DNA from: Albifimbria verrucaria
Lineage: Eukaryota; Ascomycota; Sordariomycetes; Hypocreales; Stachybotryaceae
Length of the DNA: 64,000 nt
Assembly (NCBI GenBank): GCA_020081605.1
Contig: JAHREC010000062.1
Location: 1,860,001-1,924,000 of the forward strand
Direction: 5' to 3'
Of this stretch, positions 35,003 through 47,919 are shown piece by piece (the stretch's first letter is position 1; every line of letters begins with the position of its first letter). The notes under the pieces were generated by a model that made no database searches, had not been told where the DNA came from, and saw only the letters and a program-made list of their open reading frames with translations. A program made the translations under genes and the position numbers.

Positions 35003-36839
35003 ATGTCTCCACCTCAGTCTGTTACGCCAGGAACGCCCATCGACGCGGGCTACCCCGAGTCCCGCGTCCTGATCATCGGCACCGGAGGCACCATTTGCAT
35101 GCAGATGGGACCCGATGGCCTTCAGCCCAGCAAAGGCTTCCTGGAGAGTGCCATGGCCCCAAGACCGTCATTCAACGACATGTCTAGCCCTGAAGGCAAG
35201 TCCTTGACCTGCGTGTATGACTTGATTCCCACGTAGGACTCGCCGTCTCTCAGTGCCCTTGGGAGCATGATATATAAAAACTCCAAAATAAGCCACAATC
35301 ACGCAATCATTGTCTTACTCACTTTATGGCATGGTTGACGAAATTGAAGGTGTATTGGGAGCAGCTTCACACAAACTGAGCGAGACTGACGGATAACCAC
35401 TTACATGCCTGGCTTTGCTCTCATGTTGTCTCATCCAAGCCCTCACTAACATCTTCCATAGTCAAGCTTCAAGCCATCAGAGACGGCAAGCCTGTCACTA
35501 TCGACAGCTTGAGGACCCCTCCCACGGCCTACAACCGCCACGTCCGTTATGGCATCCTCGAGTTCAATCCCTTGCTCGACTCCAGCTCCATCTCTGCCCA
35601 GGACTGGGCCGCCATGGCCAACGCCGTCAAGGAGAACTATCACCTTTTCGACGGCTTCGTCATCCTCCACGGCACCGACTCGCTGGCTTACACCGCCTCT
35701 GCCCTTTCCTTCATCATGTCCAACCTTGGCAAGCCCGTCATTCTTACCGGTTCTCAAGCCCCCATCTTTGCTCTCCAGTCTGACGCCGTCGACAACCTTC
35801 TCGGCTCCCTCATCATCGCAGGTACCTTTGTCATCCCCGAGGTTGGCCTCTTCTTCCACCACAAGCTGTACCGTGGCAACCGTACCACAAAGGTCTCCGC
35901 TGCCTCTTTCGAGGCTTTTGCCAGCCCTAACTGCGAGCCCCTGGCCAAGGTCAACGGACTTGGTATCGATGTGAACTGGCCACTTATCATCCGACCTACA
36001 ACCATCGCACAGTTCGGCATCGACCCTAACCTCGAGACCACCCACGTCGCCTGTCTGCGCGTTTTCCTGGCATCAAGCCCGATATGGTCGATGCCGTCCT
36101 TCGCCACCCTGACCTTCGAGGCCTTATTCTTGAGACCTTCGGTATGGGCAACGTCCCAGGCGGCGCCAACGGTCGCCTCACTGAGGTCATCCGATCCGCT
36201 GTCGAGCGTGGTGTAATTGTTGTCAATGTCAGCCAATGCGTCAGCGGTTTCGTTTCCCCGTCTATGCTCCTGGCACACAGCTCGGCCGTGCCGGCGTCAT
36301 CTTCGGCCTCGACCTCACTGCTGAGGCCGCCCTCACCAAGCTATCCTACCTCCTTGCCCTCCCCGGCTTGACCACCAAGGATATCGCTGCTCGTCTGTCG
36401 GTTTCTCTCCGCGGCGAGATGACCGAGGTCGCTCGCCCTACCTTCTCTCACCCCGCTAGCACGTTGGATAAGGCTGCTTCTCGCCTGACCGTCAACGAGT
36501 CCGCCTTTGCAGCCCTGGGCTACGCCATCAAGAACGAGGATATCAACGTCGTAAATGAGCTCCTAGAGGGTGATGGTGTCCAACTTCTCAAGCAGGCCGA
36601 CTACGCTGGTAACACGGCTGTGCACCTAGCCGCCGTAGCTGGTAACACTGACATCATGCTCGAGCTCCTCAAGCGCGGCGCAAGTGTGCACGAGAGAAAC
36701 CGTGCCGACAACTCTCCCTGTTCCTCGCAACATTGTCAGGAAAGAAGCGTGCGCGAAGCTGCTCAAGTCGGCCGGCGCGCACTTGTCTGGCGAGGAGGTT
36801 GAGCGCCGCTTCTTGGCCAGCAGAGCTTCTTCGGGATGA
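35003..36839 (+). CDS. L-asparaginase with C-terminal ankyrin repeats (60 kDa lysophospholipase-type)
   Basis: Exons 35003-35195 and 35462-36839. The intron begins GCAAGT and ends CATAG, a GC-AG intron of 266 nt. Allowing four single-base deletions (about 36069, 36256-36259, 36716-36718, 36739) gives 524 aa. Type I asparaginase motifs: VLIIGTGGTICMQ with the first catalytic Thr, FVILHGTDSLAYTASALSF with the second Thr-Asp pair, ILTGSQAPIFALQSDAVDN, LILETFGMGNVPG, and VNVSQCVSGFVSP. After about residue 400 come ankyrin-like units (YAGNTAVHLAAVAGNTDIML, then NSPLFLATLSGKK-type segment). This architecture is that of the cytosolic mammalian ASPG-like and fungal 60-kDa asparaginases. It hydrolyses Asn to Asp and ammonia; no signal peptide is seen. 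Confidence 0.94.
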
Positions 36840-37406
36840 AGGAAACACTACTTGCATAACATCATCCTTAACAGAACTGCTGGCCCTAAGCTCGCCGCGC
36901 CTGCATAGCGCCGTCTGCATATCCATGGCGCCCGTCTGGGTACCAGCTCACGACACTAGGCCACAGCCCGTCTTGGAGGCAAAGGTTGCCGTGCGCTGTG
37001 GGGACACAATGAAGGGTTTACAGCATACATAGCTATCCTGGGTTGCACATGGAACATGGAGGAAATTGTTTGAATAAACCAGTGACATGTACAGAAAGTG
37101 TATTCCGGGTAAATAGGCTTATAGTCTGCCACTGTTAACCTGAGAATCTTATCCCAGTGTCCCAAACCTGCTGTATCATGATTGTAATTGATAAACAGAG
37201 TCTGTACGCGAGTCCCAATACATCCACTTGAACCGCCCCTCTCGCTTGTTCATATGCGTGCACATGAATGAGGGAAAACGCCTGTGCCTCTTATGTTCAC
37301 AAAGAACTGCAATCTTAACCCAACATGCAAGAAGACTAGCTGGGTGTTTCTGTCGCTATAAGCGACATTTGACGGACCAGTATGCACCTGTGTTGCCATG
37401 TGCCAA
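36840..37406. other. Convergent 3' intergenic region between asparaginase and USP7
   Basis: About 570 bp of 3' UTR and terminator sequence between two converging genes. No coding sequence is recognised. Confidence 0.5.
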
Positions 37407-40400
37407 TTATCGTAGGAAAAGGTCTCCAACACCGTTTCGCAGAGACCTCGTCCGGTCCACGTGGTCTAAACCAAGAAGATCGTCCTCAGAGGAGGCCACG
37501 TTCCACAACTCGTCATCTATTCGAGAGTTAGAATGTTTCAACGGCGCAAGGGGTGCCTGACTAACCATCATTGAGATATTGTGGTTTTGAGTAGTTTGCC
37601 CGCCTGACTACTGCAAACTTGATCTTCTCAAAGTTCTTGCCCTTCAGACCGGTCCTCTTTTCAAGTCGCTTTTTCGTGTCGGCGAACTTCTCTCCCTGTT
37701 GTCCCGTTAGTTAACCAACGCAGAGATATGTCCAAAACCATCGCTTACCTCCACTAGAAGGAACCTGAAGGGTACGCCGTGTGCCCGGTTAACTTCGTTC
37801 TGGAAATGGAAGACCTGAATAAAGTTGTTGTCATCTGCGGCTTGCTCTTCCTCTGGAACACGCTCGGCATATATTTGCGTGTAGTCGTTGAGGTTCGAAA
37901 CTAGGTGCTCTCGCTGAGGTTCGCGGTAGAATCTGTTAGAATTCGTTTCGTAGACGCGTATCCTTCCACCTTCTGCCTCATCAGTGATTTGTGCCTTCTT
38001 CACAAGAGCCTGAATGAGATCCTCGATAGTTCCGGTCTTTGGTACCAGCACGTCGTACTGTGTCTGAGGCAGAGCATTAGCAACTTAGAGTGACGTCCAG
38101 AATTGGGAAATTACCTCTTTTGTGATACCCTCTGATAGCCACGTTACCTTGATGCTCTTCTTCGTGTCCATTTCAGCCAAGCTCATCTCCAGCACCTCAA
38201 AGTACAAGGCATCACCTCGCTGATTGCTGTTGAGAGTATTGGAGCCCATAGGATTCAAGATTTGACGCAAGCTTGGATTCATTCCACGTCGCACGGGAGC
38301 CTTGGGGTTATTTGTAGAAGCGCTCACAGTCCAGAATCGAAGATGAGTAGGTGGCACTTTGAGGTGCGCCCCAAGCCTCTCAGAGAGCGTGTCGTAGTTT
38401 ATCTTGGAATTCAAGACCAAGTCAAATGGTGGGTAGGCATCCTTGTCACATCTGGTCGGGTGAGGATGGAAGCGAACAGTTCTCTTATGCTCCAAGAAGT
38501 CGTAGTATTCACGAGCATCCTCGAAATACTCCGATGCTTGGCTTCTACAAAGGGTCAGTTACAAATGAGCTAGGAGGCGTCGAATACTGCTTACATCTCT
38601 TGCTGTGACTTTTCGGTGGCTCTTGGGGCGTCGCCCTTTCGTTCATGAGGTCGTTGGAAGCAAATGATGTCACCATCCTGCAATTCCGCAACCTTCAAAG
38701 ACTGCTTTGGCTTCAGGGCTCTATCATGACTGGCTTGATTTCCTATTGTCTGTTAGAATCCGAATGTTTATTTCATGCAATGATCTTGCACATACCTCCC
38801 AGAGTAATAGCTTCTCGTCGGTGGAAGGCTTGTCTGTCCAGCCCATCTTTTCGAAGATCATGGGAATCAACTCTTCAACCTTGCGTTCCTTGCCAATGTA
38901 AACATGACCAACACCCCGAAGTGTTTGCGTTTCAAGGTCAAAGTACTTCAACAGGAGGAGAATCAAGTCGTTCTTTACAATGACTCCATTGGGCTGGCTC
39001 TGATATGATGGCCAGATAGCCTCGCCCTCGGCATTCACCTCTTCTGCTACTTCAGCCCATACCCGGAGACTGGTATCTCGGTGCGCAGCTGAACGAGTGT
39101 AAACGTCTTCAATCGTTGGGCGCAAGTCCATGATCGGCTGGTCGGGGCGGATAGTCTTGTTTTGTCGGTTGACCATAAGCCACAGCCGTACGCGGCGGGG
39201 ATCTTGTCCCAAATCAGATGCAACAACGCCAATGAATTCCTCAACAGACATGGCGCGGCGCACACGGTATGTCTTCGGCGCAGAAGCATCCACTTCCGGG
39301 TTGGCGTCAAATGCGCAGAGATCGGTGCCGCCATAGTTCCGGAAGGTATCATCTGTGATTACCTTGACCTGCATGTACAAATGGGCCTCATCTCGTTCGC
39401 GTTTGCGAGCTTCTTTCAAAGCTGTTTCCTCCTCAATGCGTTGCTCTGTTGAAGATGTTAGTACTCATAACCTGCTTGGATGATGCCGAAACCTACGAAG
39501 ATGTTGAGGAATATTATCCTTGGTAACAGGACATAGAATCTTGTCAAGACGAGACTCTCGGATGTAGACCAACATGTAAGCGCTATTTTGACGCATGATA
39601 GGCGCCTTCTTCTGGAGAGGGGCTCGAGGGTAGCCATTTGGAGCACGGTATTCGCCTCCGAAGTTTTCCTCCAAAACTTCTCTCATCGTAGCCTTGGTGA
39701 CTTTGTCGTCGTCATATCTGTAGAACCAGCCATCCTTCGTAGGCTTGATGAATGCGTAATAGTGTCCCGCATTGAAATCACCACTGTGTACGAGAACACT
39801 ATGCAGCTTATAAACCCATGGTTCCGACCTGTCTGCATCCTCGATCAAGTACGGTGCGAGGTCGATACTCTCAAAAAACTCATGTCGGTCATTGAGCTTC
39901 ATGAGCGCATCTCGATGAGGGTCGTATTCGAAGCGCTTAAGCTGGAGATGTAGAACATCAGGAAAGCTGGTGAAAATCACACCCTTGTTTGCGTCTTGCA
40001 GCTTGAACTTGTCGCCAGCATAGTATTGGTTGTCTCCATCCATCTTCTCCACCTGAATGTAATCCTTGAAGCTGTCGACAATGGTCTTGTTTCCGCTCAC
40101 GTTGAGCTGGATGTCCCAGAAGTCCTCGATACGGCTTGACTCATAATCAACATTGATGCAAGAGATGTAAGTCTTGATCTTTCCGCTGAACATTTCAGGA
40201 AGAACGTTCTCGGACTTGGTACCCTTCATTTTGTCCTCCATCTTTTCCATGAGCTTACGCGACAGCTCCTGAACATCTTGTTGTTCGAAAATGTGTCTCG
40301 TCTCCCAACCAAATGACTTGGTCAATTCGTTCGTGCCGACAGCTTGGTCTGAAGTTTGGAGCTGATAGAATAGTCTTTGGAGATAATAGGCCGAGTTCTC

Positions 40401-41356
40401 GATGTTTTGCTCATTCTCGGTGGGGATCTCGTAGATTGCCTAGACGGGTGAGCATGGGTTCTCCCAACCATAACCAGGGCAAAGTCACGTACCTTCCTGA
40501 AAGCGTTGGTGAAATATAACGATTGTAAAGGGAGTTGAGATAACATGTGGCGCCCTGGTTCTTGAGCCCGACATATCCCGTCTCCTTTTTAGAATCGTAG
40601 TTGGTGAAGTTGTGCCATAAAACACCCGTCTCATCCTCGACAAAGCGAAGATAGGCAGTGATATTGGCAGTTTCGTTCTCACAAAGCGGGCGGCTTCCGC
40701 CTTCCCATGGAACATTAAACATCCGCCTGTGCTCGACAAAACGAGTGAAGCCCCAATCTCCTTCTTCCTTAGTGAATCGATGGTGGGCAGCATGATGTAC
40801 GTAGAGGCTGGGATCGTTCGGGTTCCATAGGACCAATGCAAATTGCACACAGCAGCTCCAATTTTCGGGTACAGCATTGGCTTCGTAACCGTGTTCCAGA
40901 TATATCGAGCATTGGTCTATGTTGTTACCATGAGGAAATAGGAGGATGCGCCTGCAGTGCACGTGGTCAGCTAGCAGAACTTGACAAAACATGGAAGCTT
41001 GTCGAAGCCTTACCATGGGTTGCCCCCGGCCTCGAATACAGGGCCGCGCTCTCTCTTGCCTAGGCTTCTCCAGTTCTCGACCGTCCACGTGTGCTCGAAG
41101 TCTCCGAGAATTTTGGGTTCGTCTAACAGTGGTGGAAGCACGAGCTCTTTCATCGCCTCGTCTATTCGCAGGAGTATAAGTCAGTAGGGCCGGAATAGGG
41201 AATGATTGCATAGGCGGGACACGCACGATCGGTAGCCAAGGGCAGATCCTGTAGTTGATCCCCTTCATGGTCGAGGTTGTCCGGGTTGATGATAGCAACA
41301 GGGTCCTTTTCGAGGCCGCTGTCGACGCCGACATAGTCGCCGGTGTCCACCACCAT
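37407..41356 (-). CDS. UBP15: Ubiquitin carboxyl-terminal hydrolase, USP7/Ubp15 type
   Basis: Ten exons in transcript order: 41227-41356, 41014-41161, 40493-40951, 39497-40439, 38796-39445, 38595-38742, 38115-38544, 37749-38063, 37566-37695, 37407-37516. All phases close to 1154 aa if one base is added at 40527-40529 and one at 38716-38718. N-terminal MATH/TRAF domain (FEHTWTVENWRSL ... NWSCCVQFALVLWNPND ... GFTRFVEHRRMF), then the catalytic core with the Cys box GYVGLKNQGATCYLNSL, EQQDVQELSRKLMEKMEDKM, and the His box VLVHSGDFNAGHYYAFIKP with RYDDDKVTK. The C-terminal half contains the ubiquitin-like/ICP0-binding-type region (PSTDEKLLLWE onward). It removes ubiquitin from nuclear and endocytic substrates. 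The start ATG (MVVDTGDYVG) has good context, but the frame stays open upstream without another ATG. Confidence 0.95.
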
Positions 41357-44300
41357 CTCGTTGGGCGAGGGAACGTTGTAGGTCTGCCGATGGATAGGGA
41401 TGTTAGCCTTGCCATAAAAGGCAGGTCGAAGTTCTTCAACGCCATGCAGAGGAAACAGTACGGGGCGGTGGCGGGAGCGAGGACTAGGGAAGCAGGGGAA
41501 AAATTGCCAACAGGTTGAACAGTATAGGGCTTAAGAGGTGATTATAGACGAGGCGTATGCCATGGGGGTTCATGAGCCGTGAATGCTGAGATTGTGACGT
41601 GTTGTGCCATGGGGCGAACCAAGCTGACGACACAGCAAGCTACCTAAGGTAGGCCAAGACCAGGCACAGAGAAGGTAACGCAGGGCAAGATTGAGGGAAG
41701 GCGAGGTGCATGCGAGCGCAGCTCTGAAAAAAGATGAAGGATCGAGGGGTTGGAGGGCGTACCATATTGTCGGCTGCCAGCAGCTTCCAAGCAGTCGGGC
41801 AGCGTAGCAGCAAAGCTCGGCGACGGCGGGGTGGTGCAGCAAGAGCAACGGGAGGCCGGTCGAGGTGCGCTCACAAGGCACGCGCGTGGCGTCGACGGAG
41901 ACTGTCGGCAGCTGCGATGACCGAGAGTCGAGTGGCCTTGGAAGGAGAGGAAGGGGAGGGAGGAGAGGAGAGGGGAGTAGGAGAGAGGAGGAGGAAAAAG
42001 GGACGATGACGATGCTGTCTAGGCGTAGTAGAGCAGGAGGAAGAAGCGAAGCAAGAGAAGTTCCAGGGGGTACCGTAGCGTAAAGTCTTCAGATACCGCT
42101 GAGATGGTTGCAACCCACTTGCATGCTAAGGTGCTACAACCGTCGACCTTGGCAAGAACTCGTGAGATTTTGGAGCTGCTGTGGTCTTTTACCCCAGATA
42201 TTTTTTCTCTTTTATCCCGTCTGGCCCGAAAAAAAAAAAGCGAAGCAAAGGAAAGCAAGTCTAATCAGATGCTCGGTTCGACGGATCTCGAATTTAGGTG
42301 GGGCGCGTGGGAAGATAAGGATGGCCAAGGTGATGCAGGTATATAAAATCGATTGAAACTGCACGATGGAAGACGTGATTTGTGTAGTTGCAAGGCCGAC
42401 GACAGGGTGGGCTGATGGCCATGTGCCTGGAAATCAATCGATCCTCAGCAATGGATGGCGGAAAGAAAGAAAGAGAACAAGGAGGAGGCTCGGGTCGCTA
42501 CCTTAGCTCAGATGGTGCGTGCAGGGAAGGTCGGGTAAGGTACTGCCATGTAGGTACGGTAACGGCAACGGTAACCGGAGGTGAGGCGAGGTGAGGTAAG
42601 GTGAATGATTGAAGCTGGCAGTCCAGTCTTGCGCTGCGAGTACAAGGCTGTTTTGCTACTGTATGCTTTGTTGCTGGAGAGTGTGGACACATGCGATTCC
42701 ATGTCGCCTTACAGAGTACAGACAGCTAGCTACCTGTAGTACCTGACAGGCAGGTACCTCTGGGGGCGGTTGTGCGTTAGGCGGAGACTTATGCAGCGAC
42801 CCCACCTTGCATCTTTTCATGACGACTGTCCGTGCGTTTCTTAGGTATCTTGCTAACCGCCAGACCGCTCGATCGACTTGCACAGCAGCGTCATCAGCCC
42901 ACCCCGCTGTCGAATGACGTCTCTCGCCGCCAGGCAGAAGTAGCTGCTCCGGTGTTTTCGGCACTGCGGTACATGAGTGGGTTAGTGGCCAGGTACCTAC
43001 CTACCTAAGGTAGCTTCTGCCTCGGAAAATTGATTGCATCGAGCATCCAATGCTTCTGATGGAGCTTCTCTTTGAAGCAGCTTTCATATCTAGACAAGAA
43101 TATTGGTATCCAAGGAAAGCATCCTGAAACCAATTTGGGATTCCCATACGTGGCCTCATGGCATTTCAAGACGAGAATGAAGCATGTCATTAATGACAAC
43201 GGCAGACAACTCAACCCCATTGCCACTGAGACTCTGCCAGAAAGGGAACCCTCGCCACAACCAAGCCATGGCCACCGCGCTTATGATCAGACGGTTTGGT
43301 AGAAATGCCTTGCATGCCTTGCACAAGAATTATTCGCAGAATTACCGTACGGGCTTTTTGAAGGAGGGCTTCACACACAAGTACGAAACTGAATAATATC
43401 TTGTGACAAGGGTGAAAAACAGTTGGAGCTCACATGCTCCATGGACCTCACGCAGCTTTCTCAACCACAATCACTGGCCCACAATCGTGTTGGGAAATGA
43501 TTTGCTACGGATTGAAGATGCAAATGCCTGTACTGCAGTCCTGGGGGTGCTTGGGGGCTCGCACTGGCTCCGTCCCAGACTTGGCCAGCTGCATTATCCC
43601 CACACCCTTCCCGTGCCATCACACCACTCATGCTAACGTACCTGGAGGAGACGCTGCACAGTCACTGGACACCCATCGCTGATGCCCAATGGTGGAATGA
43701 GAAAGTGGTAAAGACTCAGGTGCATCGTGCCATGGGGATGCGGAGACTGGCGGGGCCTCTTTTGATATTGTCCTTTCGTGCTGCAACCTAAGCAGATGTG
43801 CAGTATAGGTATGATGGAGTTATTTCGGCTAGGAATAGGTAACCATGACTCCTATTCCTTTGAGCATGATTTCGGTAGATGTACTTGGGTGTTTCGTCAC
43901 ATGTGCGTGCCATGGCATGCCTCAGCTCTCACACAAGGGCATGTAAGGTACTGTACCTACCTTACCTCCCTACATTGCCTGTACCTACATGTCGCATATA
44001 GTGTGCTCTACAAGGGACTATAGCCTACTTTTAGCCTGTACCGTCAACTGTTACAGCACCGAGGAGCAAGGGCCCTGCTGCTGTAGCTCCAGCAGGTGGC
44101 AAGCGGCAGGCAATCCGTTGCCAGATTCGGCAGCTCGGCGTGCCCCGATACCGCTGGCTGTATGTGGGGTTCACCTTTCGAGCTCTCTTGTTTCTTCCTG
44201 GCACATGTCTGTCTGAACCACTGCTTTTTACTTGCTTTCCTCTCCATCCCATCTCATCTCGTCCTCTCTCGCATCCTCCTCGTCGCCGTCGCATACCTGC

Positions 44301-44407
44301 CTTATCGCCAATCAACACCGCTCGAACTCTTGATGCAAGCGCCCTCTCCCACCGCCTAGCATACGCTTCCCGTCCGTTGCCTGTCCCTTCTGCATGGAAC
44401 TGCCGGC
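41357..44407. promoter_or_regulatory. 3 kb divergent intergenic region between USP7 and PDK genes
   Basis: No recognised gene. A purine-rich GAGGAGAGG tract lies near 41940-42000 and a poly(A) run near 42229-42238. Palindromic AGGTACCT/TACCTACC motifs cluster at about 41641-41655, 42538-42605, 42729-42765, 42990-43012 and 43948-43992. The final 200 bp before the PDK ATG are C/T-rich, as expected for a fungal promoter and leader. Confidence 0.5.
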
Positions 44408-45948
44408 ATGTTCTCCATCGCGCTGCGCAACAACAGCAAACGATGCAGATTAACCAACGTGCCGCTTACCGCCTCGCCATGGCCGGATAAGTCCTGCAGG
44501 AATCCCCATCTCAGGTCTTGTCTCGTGCCTTCAACACCGCGCCCTACAGGCCTGTGTCTGTTCTCGACGAGTACGGCCTCTTATCTGTCCTATCTCGGAG
44601 CTGCCGCTAACATGACCGCGCTTTCGCAGATGGGTTGCCAGGGAAGCTCGCCCTATTAGCCTGCGCCAGTTGATGGTTTTTGGACGCTCTTTAACGGAAT
44701 CCCGGCTCATCAGCTCTGCAAACTATGTGCGCACCGAGCTTCCAGTCCGGTGAGTTTGTCCCACCGTCGCGCGCTCTCGAGTCCAAATACGGCACACATA
44801 CTGACCGATAGCGTTTAGAATTGCGCATCGCATTCGCGACATGCAGCAACTACCATACGTTGTGGTCACGAATCGTCATATCAACGAAGTCTACAACATG
44901 TACTACGACGTATTTGACCAGCTTCGGAAATTTAAGGAAATCAAGACTCTGGAGGACAATGACGAGCTATGCCGGTTGATTGGGGGCACCTTGAAAGCCC
45001 ACCTCACCGTCATTCCCAAGCTCACCATTGGAATTCTCGAATGTGGACGACTAATGAATCCAAAAGATTTGGAAAATTTCATGAATACGATGCTGAAATC
45101 TGTAAGTCATCTCAATCTCTTTCGACTATGCTATTGTAATTGACCATGGGCAGCGTATTTCTCGACGAGTTATCGCCGAACAACATCTTTCCCTAACGGA
45201 GACGTTCAATTCACCCTATTTTTCTCCGGGCGCAAAACTCTCCGAATCGGATTTTATTGGCGAAGTCTTTATTAAATGCGTTGCCAAGGATGTTGTCGAG
45301 CGCTGCGCGCAGGGTGTGCGCGCTTTGGCACGCTCGACTAATGCTCCCGGCGTGCCCATTCCCGAGATCAAGGTCGACGGCCACCTTGAAGCAAGCTTCC
45401 CATACATTCTGAGCCACATCGAGTACATTGTTGGCGAACTCTTACGTAACTCGGTCCAGGCCGTTATCGAGCGACAGGAGAAGATGGGTGATACATCAAC
45501 GCCACCACCCATTGAGGTGACCATCTGTGAAGCACAGGAGCATGTCATCATTAGGATATCTGACCGTGGTGGTGGCATACCCCGTGACCAGCTGCCCTAC
45601 TTGTGGTCCTTCAGCAAAGGTCCTCACACCCAGAAGCGGCTCGAGAACCTCGGAAAGGTACCAAAGATGGCTGCAACCATGTCCGAGTTGCAGGTCGAGG
45701 ACGAGCTGAGCCGCCTCGATCTCAAAACACCTACCTATCAAAGTTCGCTGTCGTCCTTGACCAAGCGTCCGCCGCAGCTGCGTCTCGGCATGGGCCTGCC
45801 TTTGAGTCGGGTATATGCTGAGTACTGGGCCGGCAGCCTGGAGCTTCACAGCCTGGAAGGTTATGGTGTAGATGCCTTCCTGCAGATCTCAAGACTGGGC
45901 AATAAGAACGAGCAGCTCGCCACGCGGGCTACCATGGATTCCGTATGA
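44408..45948 (+). CDS. Mitochondrial pyruvate/branched-chain 2-oxoacid dehydrogenase kinase
   Basis: Exons 44408-44570, 44630-44749, 44819-45101 and 45154-45948; 453 aa after one missing C at 44493-44494. The N-terminus MFSIALRNNSKRCRL is a credible mitochondrial presequence. BCDHK helical domain: REARPISLRQLMVFGRSLTE, SANYVRTELPVRIAHRIRDM, then FNSPYFSPGAKL. The GHKL ATPase shows the N box (HIEYIVGELLRNSVQAVIE), G1 (IRISDRGGGIPRD), F box (LWSFSKGP) and G2 (LRLGMGLPLSRVYAEYWAG). It phosphorylates and inactivates the E1-alpha subunit of pyruvate or branched-chain dehydrogenase in the matrix. The insertion between F box and G2 (KVPKMAATMSELQVED region) resembles the fungal Pkp2-type subgroup. 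The start is less sure than the rest because it depends on that one correction; an in-frame TAA occurs otherwise. Confidence 0.92.
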
Positions 45949-46592
45949 GAGGGGTGTTTTTAGCTTTGGAGGGAGTTGTCCAATTCATTCCATTTGTATC
46001 GATATCACAGCATCATTGACGGGAAACCATCTTGGCAGGGAGTATTGGGTAATCTGGGTCTGAGCTACAAAGCAAGGAGTTGGTACAACATATCGAAGGA
46101 TTCAATGACTTGGTTCGGAATTGCGAATGCATATAGGACACCACGAGGACAGATATCACTTTTTAAAGTCCTAAGGTCAACCTGTGGTAGTTTTCGTATC
46201 GTAAAACGTGTGACTTGATTACAATGAAAAAAGAGGCCTAATCGAGGGAAATCTGGAATAGACGGATTATAAAAGTAAAGGCTGTACTATCAAAACATTT
46301 GCCACGCGTCCTGAACCGTTACTGGGGAGCATCCATTCTTCAGACAGCCAGCATAGATCAAGTGACGGGGAATCGTGGCAGCATCACTGCATCTGCTGGC
46401 AGCTAGGACCCGCCTCGTACTCTGTCTCCTGCGAGTAGCTAGCGGTGATATCCATGAACCTTCTCCCTCTCCGGCTGGTATTTTAGAAGCTTCACGACTC
46501 CAGAACCCAAAAGCACTGGTCAATGGTTCTACTCCATTGATCCCAAGGGCCTGCCCAAAGTAAGCCGTAAAAACGGCCAAAAGAAGTTGCAT
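45949..46592. other. Convergent 3' region between PDK and septin genes
   Basis: About 640 bp between stop codons with no recognised gene; AT-richer in 46080-46290 as expected for 3' UTRs. Confidence 0.5.
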
Positions 46593-47919
46593 TTAGCGGC
46601 GTCCGTGGCTGCGAACAGCGCTGCCCTGCATGGCGTCGAGCTCGCCTTCCAGCTGCTTGATCTGAGCGTGGGTCTGCTCGAGATCCTTGTTGAGGCGATC
46701 GCGCTCGGCGATGAGCTTCTGCTCCCATTGTCGGAAGCGCTGCTCCTCGATCTTGACTTGCTCGGTGAATCGCTTGCGCAGAGCCTCTTCCTCCTCCTTG
46801 TACTTGGGGTTGTCGAGCTTTCTGGGACGAGCCTCGCCGAACTTGCGGGTCTCCATCTGCTGGGCACGGTAGGCCTCGTAGTGCAGCTCCTCGGTGGTGT
46901 GGATAAGATCGAGCATGTGGGTGCGGATGAGGATCGAGCGCAGCTTCTTGAAGTCGCAGTGATCCTCGTTCTCGACTTCGGCAACACCCCAAGAGTACTG
47001 ACGACCCTTGACAATGCGACCATCGCTGGTCTTGACGTCCTTCTCCGAGCCGATGACAGCGAACGGCATGGCAGCCATGAGGCTGCGAGCATGCTGTGCG
47101 GCAGCCTCGTCATCCTCCTCGACCGGGGCTGGTAGATCTTGATGTTCTGAGCCTCAATGACCGAAATGATCTGTTCAAGCTGCATTAGCATTTCCCCAAA
47201 CTCTATCCCACGGCTTAGCTTACCCTTTGCTTGAACTTGGCAAGATCAGCAGGGCTGAGGGTATCGGCCTTGGCAATGACGGGAATCAGGTTGACTCTCG
47301 AGCAGAGCCTCTTCATGACCTCGATATCCAGGGGCTTCAGGGTGTGACCGGTAGGACGGATGAAGTACAAGCAGGCGTGAACACGGAGGTCAATCTTGTC
47401 TTGACGGCGGGGCTGCTGCTCCTGAAGCATGTAGGACTCGTGCTGGTCGTCGAGGAACTCGATGATGGGCATCCAGGAGTCGCGGTTGTTGACGTAGTCA
47501 CCGAAGCCAGGGGTGTCAATGACGGTCAGGCGAACTAAGAGCAGAGAGGCGATGTCAGTCACAGATGGCCATGGATGAAGTGCCGAGAATAATAGTTACC
47601 CTTGAAAAACTTCTCCTCGAGCTCAGCCTTGGTAATCTCAATCTCGACCGTCTTGTCGACCTGCTTCTGGTGGCGGCGTTTGTGGTCGGCATAGTTCTTG
47701 ATGGTGGTGGAGAAGAGGGTGTTGATGAAGGTGGTCTTTCCCAGGCCAGACTCGCCGGCAACCTAGAGCAATGGGTCAGCAGCTGGCAAGAGATGAAGAT
47801 GCCGAGGGACTGACCATAATGGTGAAGCCTGCACCCCGTTTCGCGACAATCTTGTGGCGCTGGTTGGGCAGGTTGGCAATGCCAATCGGTGAGGCGCTGT
47901 CGGACGCTGCAGGAGCCAT
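46593..47919 (-). CDS. Septin, Cdc3/AspB group
   Basis: Exons in transcript order: 47815-47919, 47600-47762, 47224-47534, 46593-47170; 385 aa after one missing base at 47125-47128. Start MAPAASDSASPIGIANLPNQ is followed by the polybasic RHKIVAKRGAGFTIM. G1/P-loop is VAGESGLGKTTFINTLFSTT, G3 is LTVIDTPGFGDYVNNRD, and G4 is PVIAKADTLSPADL. The septin unique element (WGVAEVENEDHCDF, LRSILIRTHMLDLIHTTEE) and a C-terminal coiled coil (KEEEEALRKRFTEQVKIEEQ, ERDRLNKDLEQTHAQIKQL) are present. It assembles with other septins into filaments at septa, hyphal tips and infection structures. Acceptor choice for the last intron follows the conserved join KFKQR to IISVIEAQ. Confidence 0.95.
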
